From Adiantum capillus-veneris (lineage: Eukaryota > Streptophyta > Polypodiopsida > Polypodiales > Pteridaceae): a stretch of 64,000 nucleotides of DNA. Positions 53,282-64,000 of the stretch are shown here, piece by piece. Below the pieces are notes generated by a model. That model was given only the letters and a program-made list of their open reading frames with translations. It did not search any database and was not told the DNA's origin. The stretch lies in assembly GCA_014529385.2 (NCBI GenBank), contig CM043959.1, positions 10,380,809-10,444,808 of the forward strand. The letters run 5' to 3'. The position numbers and the translations under genes were made by a program. Numbering within the stretch: position 1 is the stretch's first letter; each line of letters begins with the position of its first letter.

Positions 53282-55342
53282 GTTTTCGTTTCACATCACA
53301 GAGATGATAGGAATACTATTTTGGTCATATCTCACAAATGGCTATGAATAAGGTCAAAACTTTTAAATTTATAGATAAAACACATCAATTGAAACATTTT
53401 CTCTCTTGGGTGTCATGTGAAAATCCCGAGCTAAGAGTTATGGTAAGAAAACAGCTTGCTGCCCACTGCACAATGGACCCCAAGCTCCTTGGAGAATCAT
53501 TATATAGATTCATTGGATGAGAAAACCCACTTAGAAAAATTAAATTATTGATTACAATTGATGATAAATATATTTAGGTCTCCAATATCACTTTGTGAGT
53601 GCGATTATTAACTATTCCATGACTGGGTTTACCTACGTGTGGAGGTGCTACCAAGGGGGAGTATCATACGACTTTGTGAGTTGGTCAAGTTGTTTATATA
53701 TGATTTATGGTTGTTTTTTTGAGTTGATTTCAAGTGTTATATGTCCATAAACTTATATGAGGGTATATGGTTAGTCAACTCGAACCCTACATGCAGATAT
53801 GAATAAAGTGGCTTTCTTTTCTTGTTACTATTTGTTACATGAGTCTCATATGGGCAAAGTAATGTGATAAGGTGTTAGTCTATATTATGGAGCTAAGATT
53901 TATGCATTGGTTTGAGGTCAGATACTTCTATTTGCATACTATGCATGCACCCAAAATTGCAAAAAGCTGTTTTTCGCATATATGTGAAGTTATGGTTTAT
54001 GGTTGATCAAAATGACGGAGCTATTTTTCATCATGTTTATGATGATGGAATGATGTCAAATGATATATGGAACCTCATCGATGGATGTGGATTACTCATA
54101 TGCATGTGTACATTGCTTTTCACCCTTTTAGGTCAAAAACTAGTTCTATGTGCTAGGGGGGTGAGGTGTAGTCATAGTGCATCACTTATGCATGGTTGGG
54201 TATTGTAAAAGTTGGGTTTTGATATCATGTTTAGCTGTTGTTTGGTATTATTTAATGCATAAAAATTTCATGTCTTAAGGGCCACGTGGGTGGGCTCAGT
54301 TCGATTGTAGTGGATATGCCAAACTCCAAGTGTGGGAGTTGGTTCAATATGGAATAAGGGTTATTGTCAAGGGCTGATATCCCTCATGGATTATGGTTGT
54401 GATTTTGATTGTGGAAGCTTATGTGGCTCTTGGATATTTTTTTTGATATTTTTATGCTACAGTATTTTTAGGCTACCAAAATTTTTGCAGCCATGTTCTG
54501 TGTGCTAAAGTGGTCTTGCAAGAGTGGATGCACATCACCCTGAGTTGGGTGAGGGGCTCGCCCATGTGATGTGATTGGATTATGGTTTATGGTTTTTGGA
54601 TTGGATCAAAAAGTGGGTTTTGATGGTTCATAGTGGACTTGAAAGGGTAGAGACCCTATACAATTTGATTGCTTGAAAAAGATTGTTTGTGCATATGGAA
54701 GATGCTATTATGATTCGACTCACGTGTTATGTTTCTCATGGCAGCGTCGCTACAAGACTAGGATCACCTACATCGCTTAGCCTTAGACAAAAGGGTCGAT
54801 GAATTGGGGCTTTGCTAGATCAGGGGTGTTGCCTATGTCTTATTTTTTCTTAGGCTCATCTACATGATTAGTGTGTCAGGGGTTGAACAAATTACATGGC
54901 TAATGCGTCGAGGATCTTGCCTTGGCTTTGCCTAAACACCCAATGTTGGGAATCAAAGAGGCATGGTGCCTAAATTGGTATGGTTGGTTTTGATACCCTA
55001 CCACCTGTTGGTATTTGGGATCCTTTCAAAGCTCGGGTTCATGGAGGGAGGTGAAGTGGCCTCAAGCTATGTCTGGCTCAGTTAGGTTGGAGGTGTTTTG
55101 GCTCGCTCTTACAAAGTTAAATTCTCTTAGTTCGTAGTAAAGAGGAAGTGGATGGGTGGACTGGACGATCCCTACATGGGGCCCAATGCTCTGCTAGTCA
55201 TTTTATTTTTTTGATGTTATGGTATACCTAGATTTTGTTATTGCATTAATACATGGTTTCTTGTTTCATGTAGATGGGGCATTCAAAGATTCTCTTTTGT
55301 CAGTCTCCTGTGTCTCTGCACACTCTATTTCACCTTCCAATA

Positions 55343-55385
<43 letters not shown>

Positions 55386-55594
55386 TTTTGCAATGTGGTG
55401 TACACATATATTCAACCTCCATAATGTTATTTTTCTTGAGTACGCTTTTATTCATATCACTTATTCAGAGGTTACACTAGTTTCTAGGTGCCTCTTGATG
55501 TATTCTGACTCATGGCCTAAACTCCATGCTAGGTCGAGCGTTGAGAACTCCTCCCCTATGCAAACACTTCCACAACTCTATTGTATATTGAAAT
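53281..55594 (+). repeat. Right arm of the 2.3-kb inverted repeat
   Basis: Inverse of 48940-51258, including the purine tract CCAAGGGGGAGTA at 53651-53663 and a TC-rich microsatellite at 55343-55386. The arm is cut at 55594 by insertion of copy B. The frames at 53338-53520, 53912-54208 and 55219-55599 have no family resemblance and no counterpart of note in the left arm. Confidence 0.7.
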
Positions 55595-56286
55595 TGTAAT
55601 GGAAATGGCCTATAAACATTGAGAGTAACGGAATTAAGAGACTATAGCGATTATTTTTAAGAGGCTTCTTTGAGAACATAGAGGGTGAACTTAATTACCT
55701 GTAGCAACATAACCATTATACTTAATTAACTTCACATGAACAATACTTTGGCAAGAGAGAGAGCTAGAGAATTTGACAACAGTTGAGGACTGGATTTATG
55801 TGGAGCCGGTACCTAGATTCTCCCAGAAAGAGAGACTTGATACATTACAATCTTTGGTTTCCTTGAGACCTAGGTGATGCCCTGAAGATGGAAAGATTTA
55901 TGCATCACAAGCATAACATAACCTTTGTAAAAGTATTAACCATCCGAGCCTCCTTCCCAAGGCCTCAAACACCTTCAAAGGTGGAGAGAGCAAGCGGGGA
56001 ATGAGGGTAGGGAAGGGGAAGAAGAAACATTCATATGAGAAAGAAATAGTTCCTCACTTATCATCACTCTTGTTTCTTAGCATATCATGATAGCATAGTA
56101 ATGAAGATGGAGAAGATGACAAGCTTAAGCATTGAAGCATGACTCTTGGTTGGATTTTTATTCCATAGCCAAGAGTGTTGGTGTAGGCTCTCAACTTCTC
56201 AACAAGCTTGGAAAAGGATATGAAGCTCTTGCACTTGGTACTTCTCACAATGAGAGTGTGTGTGTGTGTGTGTGTGGTGATGAGAC

Positions 56287-56327
<41 letters not shown>

Positions 56328-57257
56328 CTTGCAAGCAATCCCCCTCCTTGCTTGGGTCGACCCCCTCTTCTATCTCATGCATGGAGCTCATTGGCTCTCT
56401 CAAGCGTAGCCAATCATAAGCTTGGGTCAAGTCAAGTAGTGGAGGTAGTCCTTGGACAAGTGTTCTCCTTTCCCCATTGAGAGACAAGGCTTCATAAATG
56501 CCTAATCAATTAACTTAATTAGCTAAATCCTCATTGGACCTCTTTAAGGGTCAACCAATACGCTTTAGGCACACCTTGAGGGAAACCTATCTAGGGGCTT
56601 GACATGTGTCGCTTTTGCCTCTTGAGCAAGGGGTGCCCTTTGGGAGAGAGAGAAGTCATTCAACCTCATCCCCTACTTATGTGACTCACCCCCTCCTTTA
56701 TAGGCATGCATGTTGGCTTTCAAAGCCCCAAGCAACTTGGCCCCCTACATTCTTAAGCACTCAAACACCTTATTCATCAAGCATAGGGTTAGCAAGTGCA
56801 TGGCCTCTCTCTCTATCTCTCTGTCATGCCCCTAGCCTCAAGGGATCGCCTCTCCTTGTAGGGATTGGATTTGACTTCAAGCACATGCCTACCTTCAAGA
56901 ATGCAGCTTAGTTGTCAAGCATCTCATGCATTTTTCATTATCAAGCACCTCATGCAATTTTAATTATCAAGCACCTCAAGCATAGGCCTATCTTGCCTAA
57001 GGTCTAAGGACATGTAGCACTAACCTTTAGAGGTCTTTAATGAAGATAACCCTAACGTTTTTAAGCTCCATTAGCTAGTATTTCTCTTTGACAAACCATC
57101 TCTCATTTGGACCCCTTTAACTTTGGTCCTGTGTTGAGATAGATCCATAAGCAGATGTCTATATTCTAACCCTTGTTTCCATTTATTCTCCCACATTAAA
57201 TGATCATTTTAATATGAGAAAATCATTTGGGTTGGTTAGATATTATATTTTATGACA
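55595..57257 (-). repeat. 3' LTR of copy B (1663 bp)
   Basis: On the minus strand it starts TGTCATAAAATATAAT at 57257 after TTCAAGAGAGAGGTAA and ends at 55595 (plus-strand TGTAATGGAAATGGCC). At the site where copy A has a (TG)n it has (GT)n at 56256-56276 and (AG)n at 56289-56324. The left flank GAAAT (55590-55594) is the candidate target duplication; its partner is off the window. Confidence 0.8.
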
Positions 57258-57599
57258 TTACCTCTCTCTTGAAATCATAGTCGTCCTCGACTATGAGGTT
57301 GAAGAGATAAAGCCTTATTCATTAGTTGATGTTTCTTAGCGGGTAGAGGATCCCTTTTTACCCTACGACATCATTCCAAGATGGATGACTAATCATTTGG
57401 GGCTTGGGAGACTTAGCTACCGCAGGCATGTCTGCTTTTTAGTCCATATCATAGTTCCAAAGTAGAGTGACAATTTCTACTTGGTGTTTGAGAGAATCAT
57501 GCATACTACTTAAATTTGTGCACAATAAAAAGAAAATTAGTCTTATTAGACAAATACATCGATCATTTCAAGGAAACAATTATATTTTCTTACCCTGTA

Positions 57600-59281
57600 A
57601 GCATTGAAAAGGTTCATACTATCCTTAAGTTGTACTCCTTGCATCCATCTAGCATCCTCAAAAGGATAATTCTAAACTTAAGAAGATATCATCGGATAAT
57701 CTTACCATGCCGTAGCACCTTGTCTTCATGTCAAAGGATAGCTTTGGGTTGTAGCACCTCTTCTTGATCTTCAATCTCTAGTGGGTCTTCAATAATTGGT
57801 TCTCTTGGTGGCTCTCCTTTGTAGGGCTTAAGTAGGCTCACATGAAAAGCATTGTGTATGAGCCAATGGCTGGGAAACTTGAGTTGATAAGCCATGTCAT
57901 TGATTGGCTTCAAGATTTGAAAAGGACCATAGTATCTTTTTGCTAGTTTAGCATAATGCTTTTGATGGCCCGTATGATTTTTGCCTATTGTTTGCCTTAA
58001 TCAAGCCTTGGGAAACTTGAGTAAGACCCAATCATTTTCTTTGAGCGATAAGGCTCTTCTGTTCTTAATAGCAACAGCCTTTTGCCTTTATTGAGAGATG
58101 TATATAGCTTCCTTAATCTTTTGGAAAGATTCTTGTAGGTCACAAATATACTCATTAGCAAAACAAAGATCTTCCCATGTACTTTAAGTAGCAAGGGAAT
58201 TTTAGGTCTTTCCTCTATAATCTCAAAAGGTGCCTTTCTCGTAGTAGTATGGACAATATTATTGTATGCATAGTCTACAAGGGGTAAGTACTTCTCCCGT
58301 TGTGAGTGTTCATCTACTTTTGTAACATATGTCTTTAGTAGATCGAGAATTTTAAGATTGGCTATCTCACTTTGGCCATCCATTTGTGGGTCATAGGCCG
58401 AAGAGAAATTCAATCTTGTACCTAGATTTTCAAAGAGACCTTTAAAAAAAATTATTGATCATTCTAGGATCTCTATTTGACACGATGGATGTTGGCAATC
58501 CATGGTGTTTGAAAATTTGGGATATGAGGAGGGTTGCAATTTGGTGTGACTCAATAGTCTTTTTGACAATAATAAAATGTGCTTGCTTGCTAAACCTATC
58601 AACTATTTTCCATATTCTCGTATTCCCATGCATAGACTTAGGTAATGCAAATATAAAATCCATGGATATACTCTCCCATGGTGAATTAGGGATTGGAAAG
58701 GGATGGAGTAACCAGGTTGCTTCCCTCTATCATACTTGGTCTTTTGGCATACCACACATTTTGAAACATACTCTTGTATTTCTACTTCCATGGTAGTCCA
58801 ATAAAAGTACGTTTCTACTCCTCGAAGAGTATGTTGAATGCATTTATGCCCCGCATAGGGAGGAGCATGGGATTCATACATAACTTTCTCACAAAGGGAG
58901 TGAGTAACACATAGCCTCCTGCCATGGACAAGATAATCATCCTACAAGTTGAATGGTTCCTTCTTATTCCCTAAGACAAGGGCTGACATTATGTCTTTAA
59001 AGTTAGGGTCAACAGCATACTCATCTATCATAGAAGATAGATAATTTTGAGTTGCTATAGACACTGCATTGACTCTTGATTGTCGTGAAAGTGCATCGGG
59101 CACTTGATTATGCTTACCAGCAATGTGAGAAATATGAAAATAAAATTGCAAACGAAAATTTACCCACCTCATTTGTTTGTTGAAGAGCTTGGTTTGGGTC
59201 ATGAAGTACTTGAGACTTTGGTGGTTCGTGCGCAAAATTAATAGAGTCCCTAATAGATAGTGCTCCCATGTGTCTAGGGCA
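57600..59281 (-). pseudogene. RNase H end, integrase and chromodomain-like tail of copy B
   Basis: From the right: WEHYLLGTLLILRTNHQSLK and IAGKHNQVPDALSRQSR (RNase H end, 59281-58942), HHCC finger (58881-58603, ESHAPPYAGH and KCVVCQK), integrase core with MDFIFALPKSMHGNTRIW and SIVSNRDPRM (58663-58442; the second catalytic Asp context is altered from SDRD to SNRD). Then a frame with DPQMDGQSEIANLKILDLLK (58413-57997, catalytic Glu) and [20 protein letters not shown] (57913-57731), followed by chromodomain remnants to about 57600. Confidence 0.8.
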
Positions 59282-59665
59282 TGTCATATTAATCAATTTC
59301 TAATTGTCCTAAATGATTTTGTCATGTTAAACTGATCATTTAATAAGGGAAAGTGCGAGGGGAGAAAAAGCTAGAATATTGCTTAAGCTAGCGAACTGGC
59401 CACAATAGGGGTCCAAAGGAGGGAAAATAGGGATCCAAAAGGGGGGCCATCAAAAAGAGAAATGTGCACCAATGGGATTAAAAGACCCTAAGGTTCAGCC
59501 CATCAAGACTTCCAAAATGCTAAGGTTCCAAAATTCAAAGGTTCTATCCAAAGGTCAAAAGCCTAGGGAAATTGGATGCTTTATGTGTGTCCCAAAAGTC
59601 TTCAACCATCCCTACATAGGAGGGGGCGAGCCCTAGAAGTAGGAGATGAGAGAGAAACTCACCAG

Positions 59666-59699
<34 letters not shown>

Positions 59700-60902
59700 G
59701 CTCCCTTTACACAAAGGGAATGAGGGACACATGTCAGCTCCCTAGCCCAGATGCCCACAAGGTGTACTCAATTCCTATTAAATGGCCTTGGAGGTGGACC
59801 AATGAGAATTAAGCTAGAGTAAATCTAGTTTATTATTTAAAAACACTTAATAAAAGAACCAATAAGAATTAATCTCTCTAGAAGACTATTGGACAGTCTC
59901 CCAAGGGGTCCAATGAGCATTCAACAGCCTAATGGCTTGCTTGATTCCTATTGGCTAGGAGGAAAAGGGGTCCAATGAGAGTTTATTTGAATTAAGTAAT
60001 TACCTAAAGCTCTCACAAAAGGGGAAAGAGGGACACATGCCATAAGACTATCACTTATGCTGCTTAATTTCCATTGGCTAGGCCTGGGGAGGTCCAATGA
60101 GGTGTGAGGATGAGAAAATAGCAAGAGGGGTCGACCAAGAGAGAGAGGGGGATTGATTTTTGGCAAGGATTATCACACACACCCTCACACAATCTCATGT
60201 GTGAAGCAAAGAAGACTCTCTCTACTTCTCAAGCTTGAATGAAAGCTTACCACCTACTCCAAGCTTGTGAGAAGGGAGGCCTACACCAACAACCCTTGGC
60301 TTTGTGATGCAAATCCAACCAAGAGCCAATATTCAATGCATGATCATCTCCTCTACTATGATAATTACTAAGCTAAGCTATGCTAATATGAGTTATTATG
60401 TCAGGATATGTATATATTTCTCGTAAGAATACTCGTAAGAATACTCCTTCTTCCTCTCAATCTACTCTCATACCCCGCTAGCTCTCACCATCTTTGAAGG
60501 TGAGTGAGGTCTTGGGTCTGAGACTGTGAGGGAATTGATGTTGTGTTTGATAAGTGTTTTGCTTAGTGCATGAAGTTTACATCTTCATTGCACTAGCTAG
60601 TATTGAAGGAACACAAAGAACTGTATTATAAAATGTCTCTCTTCATGGGAGAAACCATAATACAAAGCCTTTTGGAGGGGGGACCGGCTCCATGAAAATC
60701 CGGTCCTCAATTGTTGTCAATTGCTTAATTTCCCTCTCTTTTGAAGTATTTTTCATGCTATCTAACTAGGTGTTATACTTTTAATTGCTCTCTCCACCCA
60801 AGCACTCTTGTTATGCTCATTAGGAAGATATTCTAATGGAATGCTCACTATGTTCATGCTATTTTCCGCTACATACACGTTACTAGGCCAATGAATTTTA
60901 CA
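59282..60902 (+). repeat. 5' LTR of copy C (1621 bp)
   Basis: Starts TGTCATATTAATCAAT and ends GAATTTTACA. It aligns in the opposite orientation with 43483-45008 and 55595-57257, for example GGGGGGACCGGCTCCATG near 60675. It has (AC)n at 59669-59698 and a short CACACAC run at 60173-60182 at the place of the microsatellites of copies A and B. Confidence 0.8.
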
Positions 60903-60903
60903 T

Positions 60904-60915
60904 TGGTATCAGATC
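60904..60915 (+). other. Primer-binding site of copy C
   Basis: TGGTATCAGATC, one base after the LTR, differs from the initiator-Met site TGGTATCAGAGC at one position. Confidence 0.8.
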
Positions 60916-61308
60916 ACGAGGTTTCTCTTTTCTTGCTCAAGAAGGGAGGTCCTCAAGCTAGCTATAAATGGTTGGTACTATTAATTGCATATGAGTAAGT
61001 AGAATAGGGATTTTTCAGCCTTGCAGTGCACCTGCCTTTGTGCAGTTAACGGGGCATCACCGTCGAGAGCTATGGTCTTAATTGTTGAGTCCTATGGGGC
61101 TTAACCACTATTGAGCTATTAGAAGCTTGACAGGAGCCGGTGCTATTTTGGTGTTGAACGACCCTCTCTTCTATTCCTTGCAATTAATGGTATTCGAGCC
61201 ACGGGTACAGTAGCTTGAGTGCTTTTTCTAAAGGGGTGAAGAGGAGCAGCAATTAGGGCTTGAAGTGCCAAAGTACACCTAAAAATTTTACACCTAAAAG
61301 TTGTTAGA

Positions 61309-62929
61309 ATGGCTGACAATAGTCAAGAGAGTGAAATTAATGTTGATAACTTTGATTTTGCTAATGAGCAGGCTACTAATGATGCCCCAATGCTTGTTAA
61401 CTATCTTGTTTCTAGGCTTCAACAAGCCATGGGCAATCCATCCCTCCAAAGTGAAGTGCAACGGCAGCTTCATGCTCATGGTATTCTCCAAGCTCCCCAC
61501 CATGACGAGACAACACCTAGGAAGCCTCCTTGCAAGACTTCCAAAAGAGGCCTCTCTCCGATGCGGGAAGAAGAAGAGGATCCATATGAAGGGCTCAAAA
61601 TTTTTCTCCTTGATGACGCATCTCCTTCTCAAAGGAGAATTCAAGAGCCTCCACCGAAGGAATGAGAAAGAAGTGAGTCTCCTGCCACCTCGGTGGAGAT
61701 GGCTCCACGAAGACGGTGGGATAAATGCTCTCCATCACCTCCAAAACGGAGAAGACCATCGCATACTTCTCCACACCATACTTCAAAGAGGCCATAGGAG
61801 ATCCTATGCCTAATGGAAGAGGTCGTCCAAGCTCAAGAAGTTCAAAGAGGGAGGGAAGAGCATCTCTTTCCTTACCTACAATGGCACCTTTGGTGCCACG
61901 GAAAAAGTTTTGGCCTTTATCCAACAATTCCATGCGGCGTTTTGGAGATGAGGGCTTCACAGAGTCCTCCAAGCTATGCCATGTAGCTATGCACTTTCAA
62001 AAGTCTGCCAGACAATGGTGGTCTAGCCTACGGGCCAACGGTGAAGCTCCAAGAACATGGAAAGCTTTAAGAGCTTCCATTATGAAGCAGTTTTTGGACA
62101 CCGATGCCAAAGACAAAGTACTCACTGAATGGCGAAGCTTGAAGATCTCTCCCTACGAATCCATTCACACATACATAGACAAGTTTTGGGATTACAAATC
62201 AAAGCCACTGCCTTCAAGAAGTTGGATTTTGGAGAACAAAAGAAACAATTTTGTGCGAGCTTAACTGAAGCAATGGTGGAGTATGTCAACTCCCAAAGGC
62301 CACGCACCATATCGGCGTTTATACGCCATACTATGGTGGCGCCTCGAATCAATTTCCAAACGGGGGCTAAAAGAAATTCTAAGTCCATGGAAAACAAGGG
62401 TTCCAATGAGCCTAAGGGGAAGGACAATGTCCAAAAGTCTCTTAAGGGCAACTCCAACAAAGCTAAAGAGAAGGGAGTTTATAAAGGCAAAAATAAACTC
62501 TCTCCTGAAGAGCTTGAGCGTTATCATAAGGATAACTGTTGTTTCAAGTGCGACGAGCAAGGGCATTCGTACCGCACTTGTCCCCAAAAGAACACCCACC
62601 ATGAACCTCCTAGAGCTACCTTGGTCAAAATCCAAGAGGAGGAAATTCACCACAAAGGATCTCCTCTATGCCATGCTTGGGGAAAGGTAAGAGAACATGA
62701 TGCTTTTATTCTCTTTGACCCTGGTTCTACTCACAATTTTATATCTATAGAATTGGCCACCAAGCTAGGCATACAAGCCTACGAGATGGGAGATTTCCTA
62801 CCCGCAGACGGTGCTTTCAAGGGGCAAGAAGCTTCAGTCACTCCCTTAATTGGGAAATTGAGGCTCCATGTCCAAAGCTATGTGGACAAAGAGGACTTAT
62901 TTATCTCTCTCTCAAGCATGGGGATGTAA
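61309..62929 (+). pseudogene. Gag, zinc knuckle and protease of copy C (frameshifted)
   Basis: MADNSQESEINVDNFDFANE begins at 61309, after about 400 bases of leader. Frameshifts near 61640-61730 and 62180 split it into three frames (61309-61665, 61725-62264, 62129-62929). The capsid core is in the middle piece (SARQWWSSLRANGEAPRTWK, then FLDTDAKDKVLTEW). The last frame holds a CCHC zinc knuckle (CFKCDEQGHSYRTC) and a protease with ILFDPGSTHNFISIELATKL, where DPGS replaces the usual D(S/T)G, as is common in plant gypsy elements. A stop at 62927 cuts off the protease end, which continues as GAPWFDCMASNVKLLERRIC to about 63120. Confidence 0.8.
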
Positions 62930-63214
62930 TCCTAGGGGCACCATGGTTTGATTGCATGGCTTCCAATGTTAAATTGCTTGAAAGGAGAATCTGCTTTATG
63001 TTCAGGGAAAAAGATATGTATATAGATGCTAAGAAAATGGGTAACACTATACCCATTGTACATACAAAAGCTTTCAACAAGTCAATAAAGATCTCCATTT
63101 CTGTGTACATGATTTTTGTTTAAGATTCCCAAAATGAACCTAATGTTTTAGCAAAAGAAAATATACACAATCAAAAGGAATTAGAGCTATCCAATTTTCT
63201 CAAGGGGTGTCAGG

Positions 63215-64000
63215 ATGTCTTTATTGATGAGTCACGACATCCCTTGTGAGCTACCTCCTAAACGAGGCAATGATGACCATGCAATTGAACTTCTTCCAAG
63301 AAGTTCACCGCCTAACAAACCTCCTTATAGAGTTTCTCAAGCGCAACAAGAGGAGATTATGCGGCAAGTGCATGAGTTAGTTAAGAAGGGCATGGTTAGG
63401 CCTAGCTCATCTCCATTTTGTTCTCCTGTGCTACTAGTGCAAAAGAAAGACGGCACATATCGTATGTGTGTCAACTATAGAGCACTACATAGGATCACTA
63501 TCAAAAATAGGTTTCCCGTTCCACGAGTAGAAGACCTATTTGATAAGCTACAAGGGTCCACCTACTTCAATAGGATTAACCTAAAAAGTGGCTATCATCA
63601 AATAAGGATAGTTGATCAAGACATTGTAAAGACTGCATTTTGCACTACGTTTGGTCTTTACGAATATATCGTCATGCCTTTTGGCTTGACCAGTGCACCA
63701 GCCACATTCAAACGCTTGATGGAGAATCTATTCAGGCCTCACTGAACCTTTACTAGAGTGTTCTTTGATGATATCATCATCTACTTTAATTCATTAGACA
63801 AACACAAGCAACAGCTCCAAGTAATATTTCAAGTTCTAAGAGAGAATAAACTTTATGTTATTAGAAAGAAAAGTGAATTTTCTTACAAGAGATTCATTAT
63901 TTAGGTCACATTATCTCTCAAAATGGCATCTAAATGGTTCCATCAAAGTTAGAGGTAATAAAAGGATGGACTAAACCAACTAATTTTCATGAACTAAGAA
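63215..64000 (+). pseudogene. Reverse transcriptase of copy C, partial at window edge
   Basis: A linker (DIPCELPPKRGNDDHAIELL) leads to APYRVS-like PPYRVSQAQQEEIMRQVHEL, SSSPFCSPVLLVQKKDGTYR, the VNYRALHRITIKNRFPVPRV palm start and MPFGLTSAPATFKRLMENLF. A TGA at 63743-63745 interrupts just before the catalytic FFDD (about 63759-63774, VFFDDIIIYF). The RT continues past a further stop to the edge of the window. Confidence 0.85.

Larger units (their letters stand above)
55595..59281 (-). mobile_element. Chromovirus copy B, minus strand, interrupted by copy C
   Basis: 3' LTR (55595-57257), then on the minus strand chromodomain-like tail, integrase, HHCC finger and the start of the RNase H end, all in the order of copy A. 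At 59281 the pol sequence (HALDTWEHYLLG) stops where the LTR of copy C begins, so the rest of copy B should lie beyond copy C, outside the window. Confidence 0.8.
59282..64000 (+). mobile_element. Chromovirus copy C, plus strand, runs off the window
   Basis: 5' LTR (59282-60902), primer-binding site, gag and zinc knuckle, protease, and RT to the window edge. LTR sequence shows it is the same family as copies A and B. It is inserted into copy B pol in the opposite orientation. Its left flank GGGCA (59277-59281) is the candidate target duplication. Confidence 0.8.

Noticed and set aside
1-64000. Telomere-like CCCTAAA arrays, rRNA genes or complete tRNA genes
   Set aside because: Only scattered single CCCTAAA-type words occur; tRNA resemblance is limited to primer-binding sites and the B-box segment at 39760.

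Overview
The window reads as intergenic, transposon-packed chromatin of a large-genome land plant. The evidence is plant-type Ty3/gypsy chromoviruses with chromodomain remnants, a Tat-lineage gypsy element with two RNase H domains (known from plants), a Ty1/copia gag, a CACTA-type element, a Mutator-type MITE, and many GA/TC and poly-G/C tracts. I cannot fix the lineage; a fern or gymnosperm-scale genome would fit, but that is a guess. I recognise no host gene. Nearly every coding stretch is a decayed retroelement gene.

Layout. 1-7.7 kb: an LTR-like stretch, then a minus-strand gypsy element (gag, protease, RT, and an RNase H start fused by deletion to the integrase tail). 8.3-14.1 kb: a plus-strand unit with an LTR-like start, an array of about eight ~285 bp repeats each carrying a 20 bp palindrome, and a coiled-coil ORF of unknown family ending at a purine tract. 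14.1-15.7 kb: LTR-like remnants. 15.7-22.2 kb: a minus-strand element with 2.2 kb LTRs and a short gag-like interior. 22.2-25.0 kb: a badly decayed plus-strand gypsy pol, then an LTR. 25.7-38.0 kb: an unrecognised ORF broken by two insertions, a CACTA-type element at TTAA (26377-27723) and a full-length chromovirus with CACGA target duplications (28618-37326). That chromovirus carries a Tat-lineage fragment (31321-34675) with intact integrase and dual-RNase H ORFs. 38.2-41.5 kb: GC-rich, microsatellite-rich DNA with a Mutator-type MITE and a foldback holding a tRNA-like B box. 41.5-43.5 kb: a copia LTR and gag, abutting a decayed gypsy RT. 43.5-46.9 kb and 55.6-59.3 kb: two minus-strand copies (A, B) of one chromovirus family. 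48.9-55.6 kb: two 2.3 kb arms in inverted orientation around a 2 kb spacer. 59.3-64.0 kb: a third copy (C) of the A/B family, plus strand, inserted into B and running off the window.

Order of events from the nesting: the unknown coiled-coil element and old gypsy pols came first; CACTA and the chromovirus inserted into the coiled-coil element; the Tat element inserted into the chromovirus and a deletion then removed the junction; A inserted into an old RT, B into the right inverted arm, and C into B. The most unusual structures are the palindrome array at 9.4-11.5 kb, the coiled-coil ORF family, and the inverted arms at 49-55.6 kb.
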